Shown here piece by piece: positions 25,251 to 33,815 of a DNA stretch of 53,721 nucleotides (the stretch's first letter is position 1; every line of letters begins with the position of its first letter). The position numbers and the translations under genes are program-made. Origin of the DNA: Syntrophobacterales bacterium (lineage in GTDB: Bacteria > Desulfobacterota > Syntrophia > Syntrophales > UBA2210); contig JAHDRK010000100.1 in the NCBI GenBank assembly GCA_018433345.1, forward strand, positions 1-53,721. The letters run 5' to 3'. Under the pieces are notes generated by a model, which was not told the DNA's origin, ran no database searches, and was given only the letters and a program-made list of their open reading frames with translations.

Positions 25251-25487
25251 ATGATATTGAAACTGAGCCAACTCAATCCCAACGAATCAGGTGTCGTAAC
25301 AGAAATTCGCGGCGGCCGTAATTTGTTGAACCGTCTCAACGCACTTGGCATCAGACCCGGGAAAAAAATTACAAAAATAAGCTCGGTCTTTTCCAACGGC
25401 CCTGTAACTATCCTTGTGGACCGGGCCCAGATTGCCGTCGGTCATGGCATGGCGGACAAGATCATGCTTTCAGTCGATAGAAATTGA
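25251..25487 (+). CDS. feoA: FeoA domain protein
   Basis: 78 residues, an SH3-like FeoA domain with GRNLLNRLNALGIRPGKKI and the closing RAQIAVGHGMADKI segment. FeoA is a small cytosolic partner required for FeoB-mediated ferrous iron uptake. It lies directly before feoB with a few-nt overlap, the normal order. AGGG lies upstream but about 13 nt from the ATG, so the ribosome site is only fair. Confidence 0.93.
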   Translation: MILKLSQLNPNESGVVTEIRGGRNLLNRLNALGIRPGKKITKISSVFSNGPVTILVDRAQIAVGHGMADKIMLSVDRN

Positions 25488-25489
25488 CC

Positions 25490-27196
25490 ATGCGTATCCT
25501 TCTAATGGGTAATCCCAATGTGGGCAAAAGCGTAGTGTTTTCAAGACTCACCGGCGTCCATGTGGTATCCGCCAACTATTCCGGCACCACGGTGGAATAC
25601 CTTTTGGGAAACATGAAACTGGGCGACAAAACAGTCGAAATCGTGGACGTTCCCGGGGCATATACCTTGGATCCCACAAGCGAAGCTGAAGAGGTGGCGC
25701 TGAGAATGCTCGAAACGGGTGACATCGTTATAAACGTGGTTGATGCAACAAATCTTGAGCGTAACCTATACCTCACCCTTCAATTATTGGAACGAAACAT
25801 ACCCGTCATCGTGGCCTTGAATCTTTGGGATGATGTAAGGCATCGAGGAATCGACATACAGGTAGACAAACTCGAGGAATTGTTGCGAGTTCCGGTTGTT
25901 CCCACTTCGGCCTTGACCGGCAGCGGTATCAAGGAACTGGTGGAAAGGATACCGGAGGCCCGCTCGCCGATTTATCCCGCCCTCGATCGAGACACCCGAT
26001 GGTCAGCGGTGGGCAACATAGTGAACGAAGTCCAAAAGATACATCACCGCCACCATCGCTGGTTCGAGCGCTTGGAAGACGCCAGCGTCAAACCTATCTC
26101 CGGTATGATTATCGCCGCGTCCGTTCTCGCTCTTTCATTTATCGCTATCAGATTCATCGGCGAATCGCTTATCCGTTTCGTCTTCGACCCGCTGTTTTCC
26201 ACACTGTGGATGCCGGTACTCAAGGGCTTGAGTTCCCTGATGGAAGGCGAGGGTTTTCTTCATGATATCGTTGTGGGTAAACTGATGGAAGGAGGAATCA
26301 GTTTCACCGAGTCTTTCGGAGTATTGAGCAGCGGACTCTATGTGCCTTTTGCCATGGTACTTCCCTATATCGTGGCCTTTTACCTGGTGCTTGGATTGCT
26401 GGAAGATATCGGGTATCTTCCCAGGCTTGCCGTACTCCTGGACACTACAATGCACCGATTGGGTCTGCACGGATACGCTGTTATCCCCACCCTCCTCGGC
26501 CTTGGTTGCAACGTTCCAGCCATCCTTGCCACGCGAGTCTTGGAAAGTCGGCGGGAGCGATTTATCGCGGCAACCCTGGTCGCCATAGCCGTTCCATGCG
26601 CCTCCGCACAGGCCATGATACTCGGCCTTGTGGGAGTTTATGGTTTTCAGTATTTGCTGATTGTTTATGGGACACTCGTCGTTGTATGGATCATTATCGG
26701 CATGGTCCTGAACAAGATCATGAAAGGACTAAGCCCGGAATTGCTTATAGAAATACCCCCCTATCGTCTTCCCAGAATCTACACCGTGGCGCAAAAGCTT
26801 GGCATGCGAATCAGGGGATTCCTTGTCGAAGCCGTTCCGATCATCTTGATCGCTATTATTATTGTCAACATTCTTTTTTTCGGAGGATTCTTTGACATTG
26901 CCGCCAGGATCGCTGCCCCTCTAATAACGGGTATCTGGGGTCTGCCGGAAAATTCGGTCACGGCGATAATAGTGGGACTTTTAAGAAAAGACGCCGCTCT
27001 GGGCATGCTTGCAACCACGGCCATGACGGCAAAACAGATGGTGGTCGGATCGGTGGTATTGACCATGTTCTTCCCATGCGTCGCCGCCTTCGTGGTACTT
27101 TACAGGGAGCTTGGACTAGCGAATTTTTTCAAGTCCCTGGCCGTCATGCTCACGGCTGCCATCACCGTCGGCGGGCTGCTCAATCTCATAATGTAG
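25490..27196 (+). CDS. feoB: ferrous iron transport protein B (compact form)
   Basis: About 568 residues from the ATG at 25490; a TTG at 25484 overlapping the feoA stop is the alternative. The N-terminal G domain has G1 GNPNVGKS, G3 DVPG and G4 NLWD. The membrane part carries the two Gate regions, with cysteine in LGLGCNVPAILATRVL and the second in FFPCVAAF. About ten hydrophobic helices follow residue ~205. At ~570 residues it is shorter than E. coli FeoB (773), reduced in the spacer and C-terminal part; such compact forms are common in anaerobes. It imports Fe(II) across the inner membrane. Confidence 0.94.
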   Translation: MRILLMGNPNVGKSVVFSRLTGVHVVSANYSGTTVEYLLGNMKLGDKTVEIVDVPGAYTLDPTSEAEEVALRMLETGDIVINVVDATNLERNLYLTLQLLERNIPVIVALNLWDDVRHRGIDIQVDKLEELLRVPVVPTSALTGSGIKELVERIPEARSPIYPALDRDTRWSAVGNIVNEVQKIHHRHHRWFERLEDASVKPISGMIIAASVLALSFIAIRFIGESLIRFVFDPLFSTLWMPVLKGLSSLMEGEGFLHDIVVGKLMEGGISFTESFGVLSSGLYVPFAMVLPYIVAFYLVLGLLEDIGYLPRLAVLLDTTMHRLGLHGYAVIPTLLGLGCNVPAILATRVLESRRERFIAATLVAIAVPCASAQAMILGLVGVYGFQYLLIVYGTLVVVWIIIGMVLNKIMKGLSPELLIEIPPYRLPRIYTVAQKLGMRIRGFLVEAVPIILIAIIIVNILFFGGFFDIAARIAAPLITGIWGLPENSVTAIIVGLLRKDAALGMLATTAMTAKQMVVGSVVLTMFFPCVAAFVVLYRELGLANFFKSLAVMLTAAITVGGLLNLIM

Positions 27197-27335
27197 TGTC
27201 TTTTTCGCCATAGGTGCCACCGCCTGCCTTTCACCCTACGGCACATGAACTTTCCAAAAAGACAACCCCTGGAAAATACGACATCTTTGTTAATGAAACC
27301 TAAACACATCCAGCAATCAACAGACTTGTTTATAA

Positions 27336-27349
27336 GGTTGTTGACAACC
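27336..27349. repeat. palindrome GGTTGT-TG-ACAACC
   Basis: Perfect 6-bp arms with a 2-nt spacer, flanked by direct copies of TGTTTATA whose starts are 24 nt apart. The symmetry suggests a protein-binding site. Confidence 0.35.
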
Positions 27350-27395
27350 ATGTTTATACGAGACGCAACCCCCCAAAAACCTCTTTTTTCTTTCG

Positions 27396-27430
27396 TATTG
27401 CATTAACTTTAAGCATTGATATTGCATTAA
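27396..27430. repeat. paired TATTGCATTAA direct repeats
   Basis: Two identical 11-bp copies (27396-27406 and 27420-27430), again with a 24-nt start-to-start spacing, in an AT-rich tract. Confidence 0.4.
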
Positions 27431-27686
27431 ATTTCAAATAGTTAGGTGTTTATCCCAATAGTTTTCATGACTTGACCGGTATTCGCCGCCACATCACAAA
27501 CCCGGTGCTAAGATCATTGGAAATATTCTGGAACACAGATATAGGGCGATATATCACTGAGTTCGAAGGGACAACCGAATCGCCCGTTTTAAAGACCGAA
27601 ATTGATCGGAGGTATATTGAGATCCGGATGACAGGACAGGATGATACGAAAGGTGATCAACTTGATTGTATTTTGCTCTTGATGGT

Positions 27687-28004
27687 TCAACATGTCTCTT
27701 CTAGAAGTCTATACCATTCAGATTCCGGTTTTCGAAGTTCGGCGTTGATGAATTTGCGGTCTTTCCAGATATGATTGACCAGTTCTGCAATCCGCTTGCT
27801 CTCTTCGTTTCTGCTCCCGGGGATAGAGGAATAAATTTCACACTTGTTTGACTTGGTATCACAGTGTATCGTGACGAAACTCCCTTCCATTCCCCCTACC
27901 AAGGGGACATGGTAATAAAATTCCTTGTCCAGTTTACGTATTTTTTTCGCAAACAATGCCGCGTCACGCTTTGAACGTATTTGAAATACTTTATGTTTAT
28001 TCAT
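27687..28004 (-). CDS. hypothetical protein
   Basis: 105 residues from the ATG at 28004, which has GGAGG upstream; the frame could extend 20 codons but the ribosome site decides for this start. The protein is charged, with a basic N-terminal helix (KRDAALFAKKIRKLDKEF) and a central beta-like stretch (SFVTIHCDTKSNKCEIYSSI), and no signal or membrane segment. I do not recognise it. It stands alone, convergent with feoB, with no close neighbours on the minus strand other than the small membrane protein upstream. Composition is like the rest of the window. Likely a real small cytosolic protein. Confidence 0.6.
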   Translation of the reverse strand: MNKHKVFQIRSKRDAALFAKKIRKLDKEFYYHVPLVGGMEGSFVTIHCDTKSNKCEIYSSIPGSRNEESKRIAELVNHIWKDRKFINAELRKPESEWYRLLEETC

Positions 28005-28373
28005 GGTACTTCCTCCCGCCTGTCTGTTCATGGGGAAATTCGATGAATCGAAGAGTTCCACCATGAAGAAGGCACCCTACCTATCGAAGGTATGGAGAGT
28101 GTATCGTTTAATATGTGTCCCATTCGCCGATTGTCCGTACTATTGCAGTTGAAATTCATGAGGTCAAGCAAATTGTTGAAATCAACTTTATCTTGTCTCA
28201 ATCCATTGACTTTTGTTTTGCCGTTCCACTCAGCCGTAACCTCGGACTTAACTTCGCATTCATTGAAAAATATCGATGCCGGGCTACCGTCGATGCTTGT
28301 AACGGAGCTCGATCAATGTTCTTCAATTCAACGATCGGCAAGCCCTTTTACCCGAGATATCGGAATCATGTCT
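28005..28373. other. 369-nt region without a convincing gene
   Basis: Short open frames exist on both strands, for example about 95-100 codons on the plus strand overlapping the neighbouring gene's 3' end, but they lack ribosome sites and look like chance. No repeats or clear promoter were seen. Confidence 0.4.
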
Positions 28374-28649
28374 TCAACCGTCGCACCTCAATAATCCGAT
28401 AACCATCAAGAGGGCAACGACAAAACCGAATCCATAGTAAAGTGCGGCAGCCTTGAAATCAAGGATATCATAAGTGGTGACGAATCCCGGGGAATCGATG
28501 GAGATGTAGAACCAAAAATATAGAAAGAGGTAAACTATGACAAGGGCGGCACGGTATTTCCCCCAGAGAACGGCGACGGTACACAAAAGTAAAAGGCCGG
28601 CTATCTGCGAGAGAGGAACGACTACCTCCAGTTTCACCAAATCTTCCAT
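28374..28649 (-). CDS. small membrane protein, unknown function
   Basis: 91 residues from the ATG at 28649; a TTG at 28655 or GTG at 28673 are alternatives because AAGGAG lies somewhat far (about 11 nt) from the ATG. It has three hydrophobic helices, about residues 10-28 (SQIAGLLLLCTVAVL), 33-50 (AALVIVYLFLYFWFYI) and 68-88 (GFGFVVALLMVIGLL). No family recognised; it is probably an inner-membrane protein. It is divergent from the korDABC operon. Confidence 0.55.
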   Translation of the reverse strand: MEDLVKLEVVVPLSQIAGLLLLCTVAVLWGKYRAALVIVYLFLYFWFYISIDSPGFVTTYDILDFKAAALYYGFGFVVALLMVIGLLRCDG

Positions 28650-28862
28650 GGCCAATGATTCTCCTTCCCCCACTAAAACAGTTATCCGCTCCCCCGGATT
28701 GTTTTTATTTCATATCTTTGTAAAAGGCACTATATCATATTATTTAAAATGAGAATTTCTGATTAAATCGCCTTCGAGAAATTCGAGGGATACTTCAGGG
28801 AGTTTTCCAAACGATCGAATCTCGGACATCATCGATCTTGCCGATAAGATATGTTTTGGCAC

Positions 28863-28889
28863 TTGACAAATGATCTGCCTAAGCATAAT
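28863..28889 (+). promoter_or_regulatory. putative promoter of korDABC
   Basis: TTGACA (28863-28868), 15-nt spacer, CATAAT (28884-28889). Hexamers are good, but the spacer is shorter than the usual 17. Confidence 0.4.
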
Positions 28890-28948
28890 CAATTTGAATT
28901 CAATCTGCGGCCTGCACGATGAATGCGACAGTGAATCCGAAGGAATCT

Positions 28949-29215
28949 ATGCCTATGAGTAAGACAAGGCGTGAAAAAGCACCCTCCCGGCGCGGCCACA
29001 TTATTATCGACAGGGAACTTTGCAAGGGGTGCGCATTGTGCATCTACGCCTGTCCCCGGCAGGTCATCGGCATCTCCGACAGTCTCAACGAAAAAGGATA
29101 TTACCCAGCCGAATTCATTGAGGCACCTGATTCGCACAATAACGGTCGTTGCACGGCATGCGGCTTTTGCGCCATCACCTGTCCAGATGTGGCGATAGAG
29201 GTGTACCGTGACTGA
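28949..29215 (+). CDS. korD: 2-oxoacid:ferredoxin oxidoreductase delta subunit (ferredoxin-like)
   Basis: 88 residues from the ATG at 28949. ATGs at 28919 and 28955 are in frame, and AAGGA just before 28949 favours 28949 or 28955. It has two [4Fe-4S] motifs, CKGCALCIYACP and CTACGFCAITCP, each CX2CX2CX3C followed by proline. It carries electrons from the catalytic subunits to external ferredoxin. It leads the order delta-alpha-beta-gamma, typical of 2-oxoglutarate or branched-chain oxoacid oxidoreductases (KGOR/VOR). It overlaps the alpha subunit start by 8 nt. Confidence 0.92.
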   Translation: MPMSKTRREKAPSRRGHIIIDRELCKGCALCIYACPRQVIGISDSLNEKGYYPAEFIEAPDSHNNGRCTACGFCAITCPDVAIEVYRD

Positions 29216-30293
29216 CAAGGTTTTGATGAGGGGCACCCATGTTATCGCAGAAACCGCTATCCGGGCGGGATGCCGTTTTTACGCGGGATATCCCATCACA
29301 CCCCAGAACGAACTTGCGGAATATATGTCCGGGGCCATGTTGAAGACCGACGAAGGAACATTTATCCAGGCTGAAAGCGAAATCGCGGCGGTCAACATGG
29401 TGATCGGCGCCTCCATGGCGGGCGCTCGCGCCATGACCAGCTCGTCCAGCCCCGGCATAAGCCTCAAACAAGAGGGTATCTCATTTCTAGCCGCCCAGGA
29501 ATTGCCGGCGGTCATCGTCAACGCCATGCGAGGCGGCCCCGGTCTCGGAAACATAGCGCCGACACAGGGGGATTATTTTCAAGCGACAAGGGGCGGCGGC
29601 CACGGCGATTATCGAACTATAGTCCTTGCCCCCGCCAAAGGACAGGAACTTGCCGACCTCACCATAAAGGCCTTTGATTACGCAGATCATTACAGGTCTC
29701 CCGTGATCATTCTCATTGACGGCATGATGGGCCAGATGATGGAGCCGGTTTTGCTTCCGGAACCCCTTCAACTTTCCGACCTGCCTTTCAAAGACTGGAT
29801 CCTCGACGGCGCCCGCCGGCGCCCGTCACGTATAATAAGGTCATTGATTCTTGACCCGGCACTCGAGGAAGAACACAACTGGAAACTCTACCGGAAATAC
29901 GAAAACATCTCCAGGGAGCTGCAAATTGCCGAAACCTACCAGACAGACGACGCCCGCTTGGTGGTTGTGGCTTATGGCACGGCCGCCAGGATAGCAAAGG
30001 GCGCCATAAAACGTGTCCGTGAAATCGGACTCAAGGTTGGTTTGCTTCGACCCTTGACATTGTGGCCCTTCCCCGTGAAGGCCATGGAAGAGGCAAGCCG
30101 TTTCGTCAAGGAGTTCCTCGTGTACGAAATGAGCACGGGTCAGATGGTGGAGGATATACGCTTGGCATTGAAGCACAGGAGCGAAGTTCATTTCCATGGA
30201 AGACCCGGCGGCATCGTGTCCACGCCCGATGAAATCGCCAAGATTATAACAAGCCTTTATTATCGCCGGGGTCTTGAAGAGGAACCTGGATAA
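29208..30293 (+). CDS. korA: 2-oxoacid:ferredoxin oxidoreductase alpha subunit
   Basis: 361 residues, the alpha (pyrimidine-binding and domain II) subunit. The N-terminus has the conserved AGCRFYAGYPITPQNELAEYM and the ESEIAAVNMVIGASMAGAR segment containing the TPP-interacting glutamate. The C-terminal half has VVVAYGTAARIAKGA and GLLRPLTLWPFP. It starts with GTG at 29208 overlapping korD. With the beta subunit it oxidatively decarboxylates a 2-oxoacid to acyl-CoA and CO2, or runs in reverse with reduced ferredoxin. Whether the substrate is 2-oxoglutarate, 2-oxoisovalerate or an aryl pyruvate cannot be settled from motifs. Confidence 0.93.
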   Translation: MTDKVLMRGTHVIAETAIRAGCRFYAGYPITPQNELAEYMSGAMLKTDEGTFIQAESEIAAVNMVIGASMAGARAMTSSSSPGISLKQEGISFLAAQELPAVIVNAMRGGPGLGNIAPTQGDYFQATRGGGHGDYRTIVLAPAKGQELADLTIKAFDYADHYRSPVIILIDGMMGQMMEPVLLPEPLQLSDLPFKDWILDGARRRPSRIIRSLILDPALEEEHNWKLYRKYENISRELQIAETYQTDDARLVVVAYGTAARIAKGAIKRVREIGLKVGLLRPLTLWPFPVKAMEEASRFVKEFLVYEMSTGQMVEDIRLALKHRSEVHFHGRPGGIVSTPDEIAKIITSLYYRRGLEEEPG

Positions 30294-31042
30294 TGAAACA
30301 AATTTTTCAACGACCCAAATATCTAAAGAAGACTCCCTTCCATTATTGTCCCGGCTGCGGCCACAGCATTATCCACCGGCTTATAGCGGAGGTTCTCGAA
30401 GAACTAGATATAGGAGACATCGCTGTGGGAGTCCCTCCCGCAGGTTGCGCTGTCCTGGCATATGATTACCTTGACGTGGACATGGGAGAAGCGGCCCACG
30501 GTCGCAGCCCCGCCGTGGCGACAGGCATAAAGCGCACTCTTCCCGACAGGATCGTTTTTTCTTACCAGGGAGATGGGGATATCGCGGCAATAGGCACAGC
30601 GGAAACCATCCACTCCGCCAACCGGGGGGAGAATATCACGGTAATCTTCGTCAATAACGGTTGCTATGGAATGACGGGTGGCCAGATGGCGCCCACAACG
30701 ATCCTGGAACAAGAGACAACCACAACGCCGGGAGGACGATCGGCGGCGCATCACGGACATCCCATCGACCTGAGTGAAATGATCGCCATAACCCACGGCA
30801 GTGTTTACATCGAGAGAACTTCTGTACATTCAGTAAAACACATCCTGGGAACCAAAAAAGCTCTCAAGAAGGCCTTTAATTGCCAGATGGAGGGAAGAGG
30901 GTTTTCAATGGTGGAAATACTTTCTCCCTGTCCCACGAACTGGAAGCTTTCACCTATCGATTCTTTCAGACGGATTGAAAAGGAAATAACGAAGGCCTAC
31001 CCCCTGAAGGTAATCAAGGACCTTACCATCGGGGAGAAATAG
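30293..31042 (+). CDS. korB: 2-oxoacid:ferredoxin oxidoreductase beta subunit (TPP-binding)
   Basis: 249 residues. The N-terminal HYCPGCGHSIIHRLI and AGCAVLAYDY supply cysteines near the TPP site. The TPP-Mg motif is GDGDIAAIGTAETIHSANR followed by VIFVNNGCYGMTGGQMAPTT, typical of the KorB/VorA type. The short length without an extra ferredoxin domain fits the four-subunit enzymes. The start codon overlaps the korA stop by one base (TAATG). It works as a heterotetramer with the neighbouring alpha, gamma and delta proteins in the cytosol. Confidence 0.94.
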   Translation: MKQIFQRPKYLKKTPFHYCPGCGHSIIHRLIAEVLEELDIGDIAVGVPPAGCAVLAYDYLDVDMGEAAHGRSPAVATGIKRTLPDRIVFSYQGDGDIAAIGTAETIHSANRGENITVIFVNNGCYGMTGGQMAPTTILEQETTTTPGGRSAAHHGHPIDLSEMIAITHGSVYIERTSVHSVKHILGTKKALKKAFNCQMEGRGFSMVEILSPCPTNWKLSPIDSFRRIEKEITKAYPLKVIKDLTIGEK

Positions 31043-31052
31043 CTGAAAAAAC

Positions 31053-31598
31053 ATGAAAAAAACCATATTTGCGGGATTCGGCGGACAGGGAGTTTTATTG
31101 ATGGGTTATGTTTTCGCCGTGGCCGCCATGAAAGACGGAAAAAACGTGACCTATCTCCCGTCCTACGGGGCCGAAATGCGAGGCGGCACGGCCAATTGCA
31201 CCGTCGCAGTTTCCGACGATGAAATTTTCTCTCCAGTTGCCTCGACACCCGATTACGCAGTTATAATGAACAAACCTTCGTTGGCTAAATATGAAAACAT
31301 GATGAAAAGTGGCGGAATGCTGTTCATCAATTCCAGCATAATTCCTCAGGGACTGTTCAGGAGTGATCTGGCGGCCGTGAGAATACCGGCTAATGACATC
31401 GCACGCGAAGTGGGATCCGATCGCGTGGTCAACATGATCATGCTTGGCGCATTTACTGAAAAAACGCGGCTCACTTCTTTAGAATCAATCATAAGCAGTC
31501 TCCAGGAAAACGTAAAAGCAAAATCGGCCTCGGTGATGAAACTCAACAAAAAAGCTCTTTATCGAGGCGCGGAATATGTGTCGAGAGGAAATGAATGA
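31053..31598 (+). CDS. korC: 2-oxoacid:ferredoxin oxidoreductase gamma subunit
   Basis: 181 residues beginning with the gamma-subunit signature FAGFGGQGVLLMGYVFA, followed by YLPSYGAEMRGGTANCTVAVS and MLGAFTEKTRL. The gamma subunit completes the coenzyme A channel and stabilises the complex. It starts 10 nt after the beta subunit stop, has only a weak ribosome site and is probably coupled to the upstream gene. Its stop overlaps the start of the ACT-domain gene by 4 nt, which puts that gene in the same transcript. Confidence 0.93.
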   Translation: MKKTIFAGFGGQGVLLMGYVFAVAAMKDGKNVTYLPSYGAEMRGGTANCTVAVSDDEIFSPVASTPDYAVIMNKPSLAKYENMMKSGGMLFINSSIIPQGLFRSDLAAVRIPANDIAREVGSDRVVNMIMLGAFTEKTRLTSLESIISSLQENVKAKSASVMKLNKKALYRGAEYVSRGNE

Positions 31599-32026
31599 TG
31601 AAAACCGTGAAACAAATCGGTCATTTTTTAAGAAACGAACCGGGAGCACTGTCGGAAGTAAGCGAACTCCTGGGATCCAACGGCATCAACATCATCGGCC
31701 TCTATTTCAAGGCCCAGGACAAGGAAGGCCGCCTTCAGTTCGTGGCGAACGACCCGGCAAAGGCGGCCAACGTCATGAAATCGGCAGGCTATGACATAGA
31801 CGTAACCGATGTCATTGCCTGCGTCGTGCCTCACCACCCGGGAGGTCTCAACGCCGTCCTGAAACCTCTTCGAAACGGACGCATCAACGTTGAATACATA
31901 TACCCCTGCCTCGGGACAGGCTCCAGGACCATCGTAGTTCTCGGCGTGGACAAGGTGAAAGAGGCCGTCAAAATCTTGGCAGACAACTGGATTCACCTGA
32001 TGGGAGAAGAACTCTATCGTCTGTAA
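31595..32026 (+). CDS. tandem ACT-domain protein
   Basis: 143 residues consisting of two ACT-like domains (~5-68 and ~72-140): NEPGALSEVSELLGSNGINIIGL, then HPGGLNAVLKPLRNGRINVEYIY. ACT domains bind amino acids to control metabolic enzymes. Stand-alone proteins of this size are often found beside phenylacetate-CoA ligase or indolepyruvate oxidoreductase genes. Here it is fused in operon with korDABC through an ATGATG overlap with AGAGG upstream, so it may sense the amino acid whose 2-oxoacid the enzyme consumes, perhaps branched-chain or aromatic. That role is inference. Confidence 0.88.
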   Translation: MMKTVKQIGHFLRNEPGALSEVSELLGSNGINIIGLYFKAQDKEGRLQFVANDPAKAANVMKSAGYDIDVTDVIACVVPHHPGGLNAVLKPLRNGRINVEYIYPCLGTGSRTIVVLGVDKVKEAVKILADNWIHLMGEELYRL

Positions 32027-32080
32027 TGGTGGAGTTTGCAGCTCAATGGGAGCGACAAATCAAAACATGTCCGTCCTTCT

Positions 32081-32488
32081 CTACTCAATCCAAAACTCTA
32101 CAGAATCAAGAAAATTTCCTTTTCCATCATATAACTCGACCACCCAAAGGCCTTCAGCGCCGTGTACCGTCTTCACCGCCCACGCCCTCCAGCGTGTCCC
32201 CGTCGTCAAGGGCAATTCGGTCTTGTGTACCTCCTTGCCGTTGTGAAGCCATAAAAAAATCGCCGTTGTATCCTGCTTGATGTTTACGGCTTCAAGAAAA
32301 CAATACACCACCTCTACATCGGTGGAGAAGCGGGTGCCGATATCTACCGGTTCCCTGTCTTCGATTCCTCGGGCAACAACAAGACGCCCGACTTCGAACT
32401 CGGCCGCCTCCTCACTTGCCGCGACGGGCAAAGCCGTCAACGCCGTCACAAACCATGCCAACACACACAACAAAATACCTTTCTTCAT
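32081..32488 (-). CDS. DUF2914 domain protein, exported
   Basis: 135 residues from the ATG at 32488, supported by AGGAGGG; the frame could start 9 codons earlier but that lacks a site. Residues 1-~24 form a signal peptide (LLCVLAWFVTALTALPVAAS), followed by a DUF2914 domain (~28-135) with YCFLEAVNI, FLWLHNGKEVHK and WRAWAVKTVHGAEGLWVVELYDGKG. Members are small periplasmic or surface beta-sandwich domains of unknown function, often near envelope genes. It is convergent with the ACT gene, with a 54-nt gap, and sits downstream of htpX. Confidence 0.85.
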   Translation of the reverse strand: MKKGILLCVLAWFVTALTALPVAASEEAAEFEVGRLVVARGIEDREPVDIGTRFSTDVEVVYCFLEAVNIKQDTTAIFLWLHNGKEVHKTELPLTTGTRWRAWAVKTVHGAEGLWVVELYDGKGNFLDSVEFWIE

Positions 32489-32712
32489 GCCTGGCACCCT
32501 CCTCTCCTTCGACACTCGTTTTAACGTGATTTACGACATCTCACCGGTTGACCGTTTTTTCATGGCGGAAATCGCCGACGTCCGGGTTTACGCGTATCTT
32601 CCACAGACGAAGAAGGGCGCGGAGTATGGTTTAGGTTTACACGTCGTCTCCCAAGACCCTTCTTGGCGTTCGAGGCTCCAATCCGAAACGATACTTCTTT
32701 CTTTGTCCACTA

Positions 32713-33609
32713 TCATCGTCCCATCTTCATCCCCTCGAGGGCTTCAATCCTTTCTTCCAGGGAGGGATGAGTCATGAAAAGTCTTTTGATTCCGGAGGAA
32801 GACCACTTGCCGGAAATTCCGAAGGCAGCCATCTGGTCCGGGAGGTGAGACTGCCCGGCGGTCATCTTTAGACGCTTTAGAGCGGCGATCATCTTCTCCC
32901 GCCCTTCGAGCGCCGCCGAACCGGCATCCGCCCTGAATTCACGCCGACGGCTGAACCACAAGACTATGATACTTGCCAATATACCAAAAACAATCTGCGT
33001 TATGATGGTAGTTACGAAAAAACCCAAACCATGCCCCTCCTCATTTTTAAAGATTACCCGATCCACGAAATGTCCCACCACTCGGGACAGAAATATGACA
33101 AAGGTGTTGACCACGCCCTGTATCAAGGCAAGGGTCACCATATCACCGTTGGCTATGTGGCTCACCTCGTGGGCAAGCACCGCTTCCACTTCGTCACGGT
33201 TCATGGAGCGTAGCAGCCCCGTACTAACCGCCACGAGGGAGCTGTTCTTGCTCATGCCCGTGGCAAAAGCATTGGGTTCCGGGGAATCGTAAATTGCGAC
33301 CTCGGGCATTCCAATATTGGCTTCCCGTGCTTGCCGTTTGACCGTGTTCACGAGCCACAACTCAATTTCGTTCGAGGGCGCCCTGATCACCCGGGCACCG
33401 GTCAGGCTTTTCGCCGTCCATTTCGACATGGCGAGGGAGATGAACGAACCCCCGAAACCAAAGACCGCTGCAAATATTAAAAGGTTGGTCATATTCAGGC
33501 CGACTCCCCGTTCGTCCAGTATGGTATCAACGCCCAAAAGACTTAATACGACGAACAGGACCGCCAATACGGCTATGTTTGTCACCATGAACAGCAAGAT
33601 CCGCTTCAT
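32713..33609 (-). CDS. htpX: HtpX membrane zinc metalloprotease (M48)
   Basis: 298 residues with two N-terminal hydrophobic helices (~5-25, ~40-58) and two further ones at ~160-180 and ~195-215. The zinc site is HEVSH in [15 protein letters not shown], with the third ligand in [11 protein letters not shown]. HtpX is an inner-membrane quality-control protease that degrades misfolded membrane proteins with FtsH; the active site faces the cytosol. GAGGGG lies before the ATG at 33609. The neighbour upstream is the decayed Kef antiporter, not a stress gene. The length matches the family (~290). Confidence 0.95.
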   Translation of the reverse strand: MKRILLFMVTNIAVLAVLFVVLSLLGVDTILDERGVGLNMTNLLIFAAVFGFGGSFISLAMSKWTAKSLTGARVIRAPSNEIELWLVNTVKRQAREANIGMPEVAIYDSPEPNAFATGMSKNSSLVAVSTGLLRSMNRDEVEAVLAHEVSHIANGDMVTLALIQGVVNTFVIFLSRVVGHFVDRVIFKNEEGHGLGFFVTTIITQIVFGILASIIVLWFSRRREFRADAGSAALEGREKMIAALKRLKMTAGQSHLPDQMAAFGISGKWSSSGIKRLFMTHPSLEERIEALEGMKMGR

Positions 33610-33815
33610 AAAATACTACCCCTCTTTTCGTGAAATTTATTGTAATATAATCATTATACGCGTTGCGGCAAGAATACCCGCTTGCGCACGGGGGAGTCAA
33701 TACCTTCGACCATCGAGAAAAATACCCTCGGGGAGAAAATCCGAAAAATCAATCTGTTTCGCACCCTCGCCATTTCTTTTTCACCGATAACCGGCCTACA
33801 CCTATATCTTATACA

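Larger units (their letters stand above)
27197..27686. other. 490-nt convergent intergenic region with repeats
   Basis: No gene is apparent between the 3' ends of feoB and a small minus-strand gene. It contains GGTTGT-TG-ACAACC (27336-27349), flanking copies of TGTTTATA (27327-27334, 27351-27358), two copies of TATTGCATTAA (27396-27406, 27420-27430) and a 7-bp inverted repeat GGGCGAT/ATCGCCC (27544-27550, 27579-27585) followed by GTTTT. It could hold a small RNA or be a decayed gene. Confidence 0.4.

Noticed and set aside
27197-27686. CRISPR-like repeats
   Set aside because: Only pairs of short repeats with 24-nt spacing; no array of repeats and spacers and no cas genes in the window.
28092-28402. 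Two overlapping ~100-codon plus-strand open frames
   Set aside because: No ribosome site, and they run into the 3' end of the opposite-strand membrane gene; probably chance.
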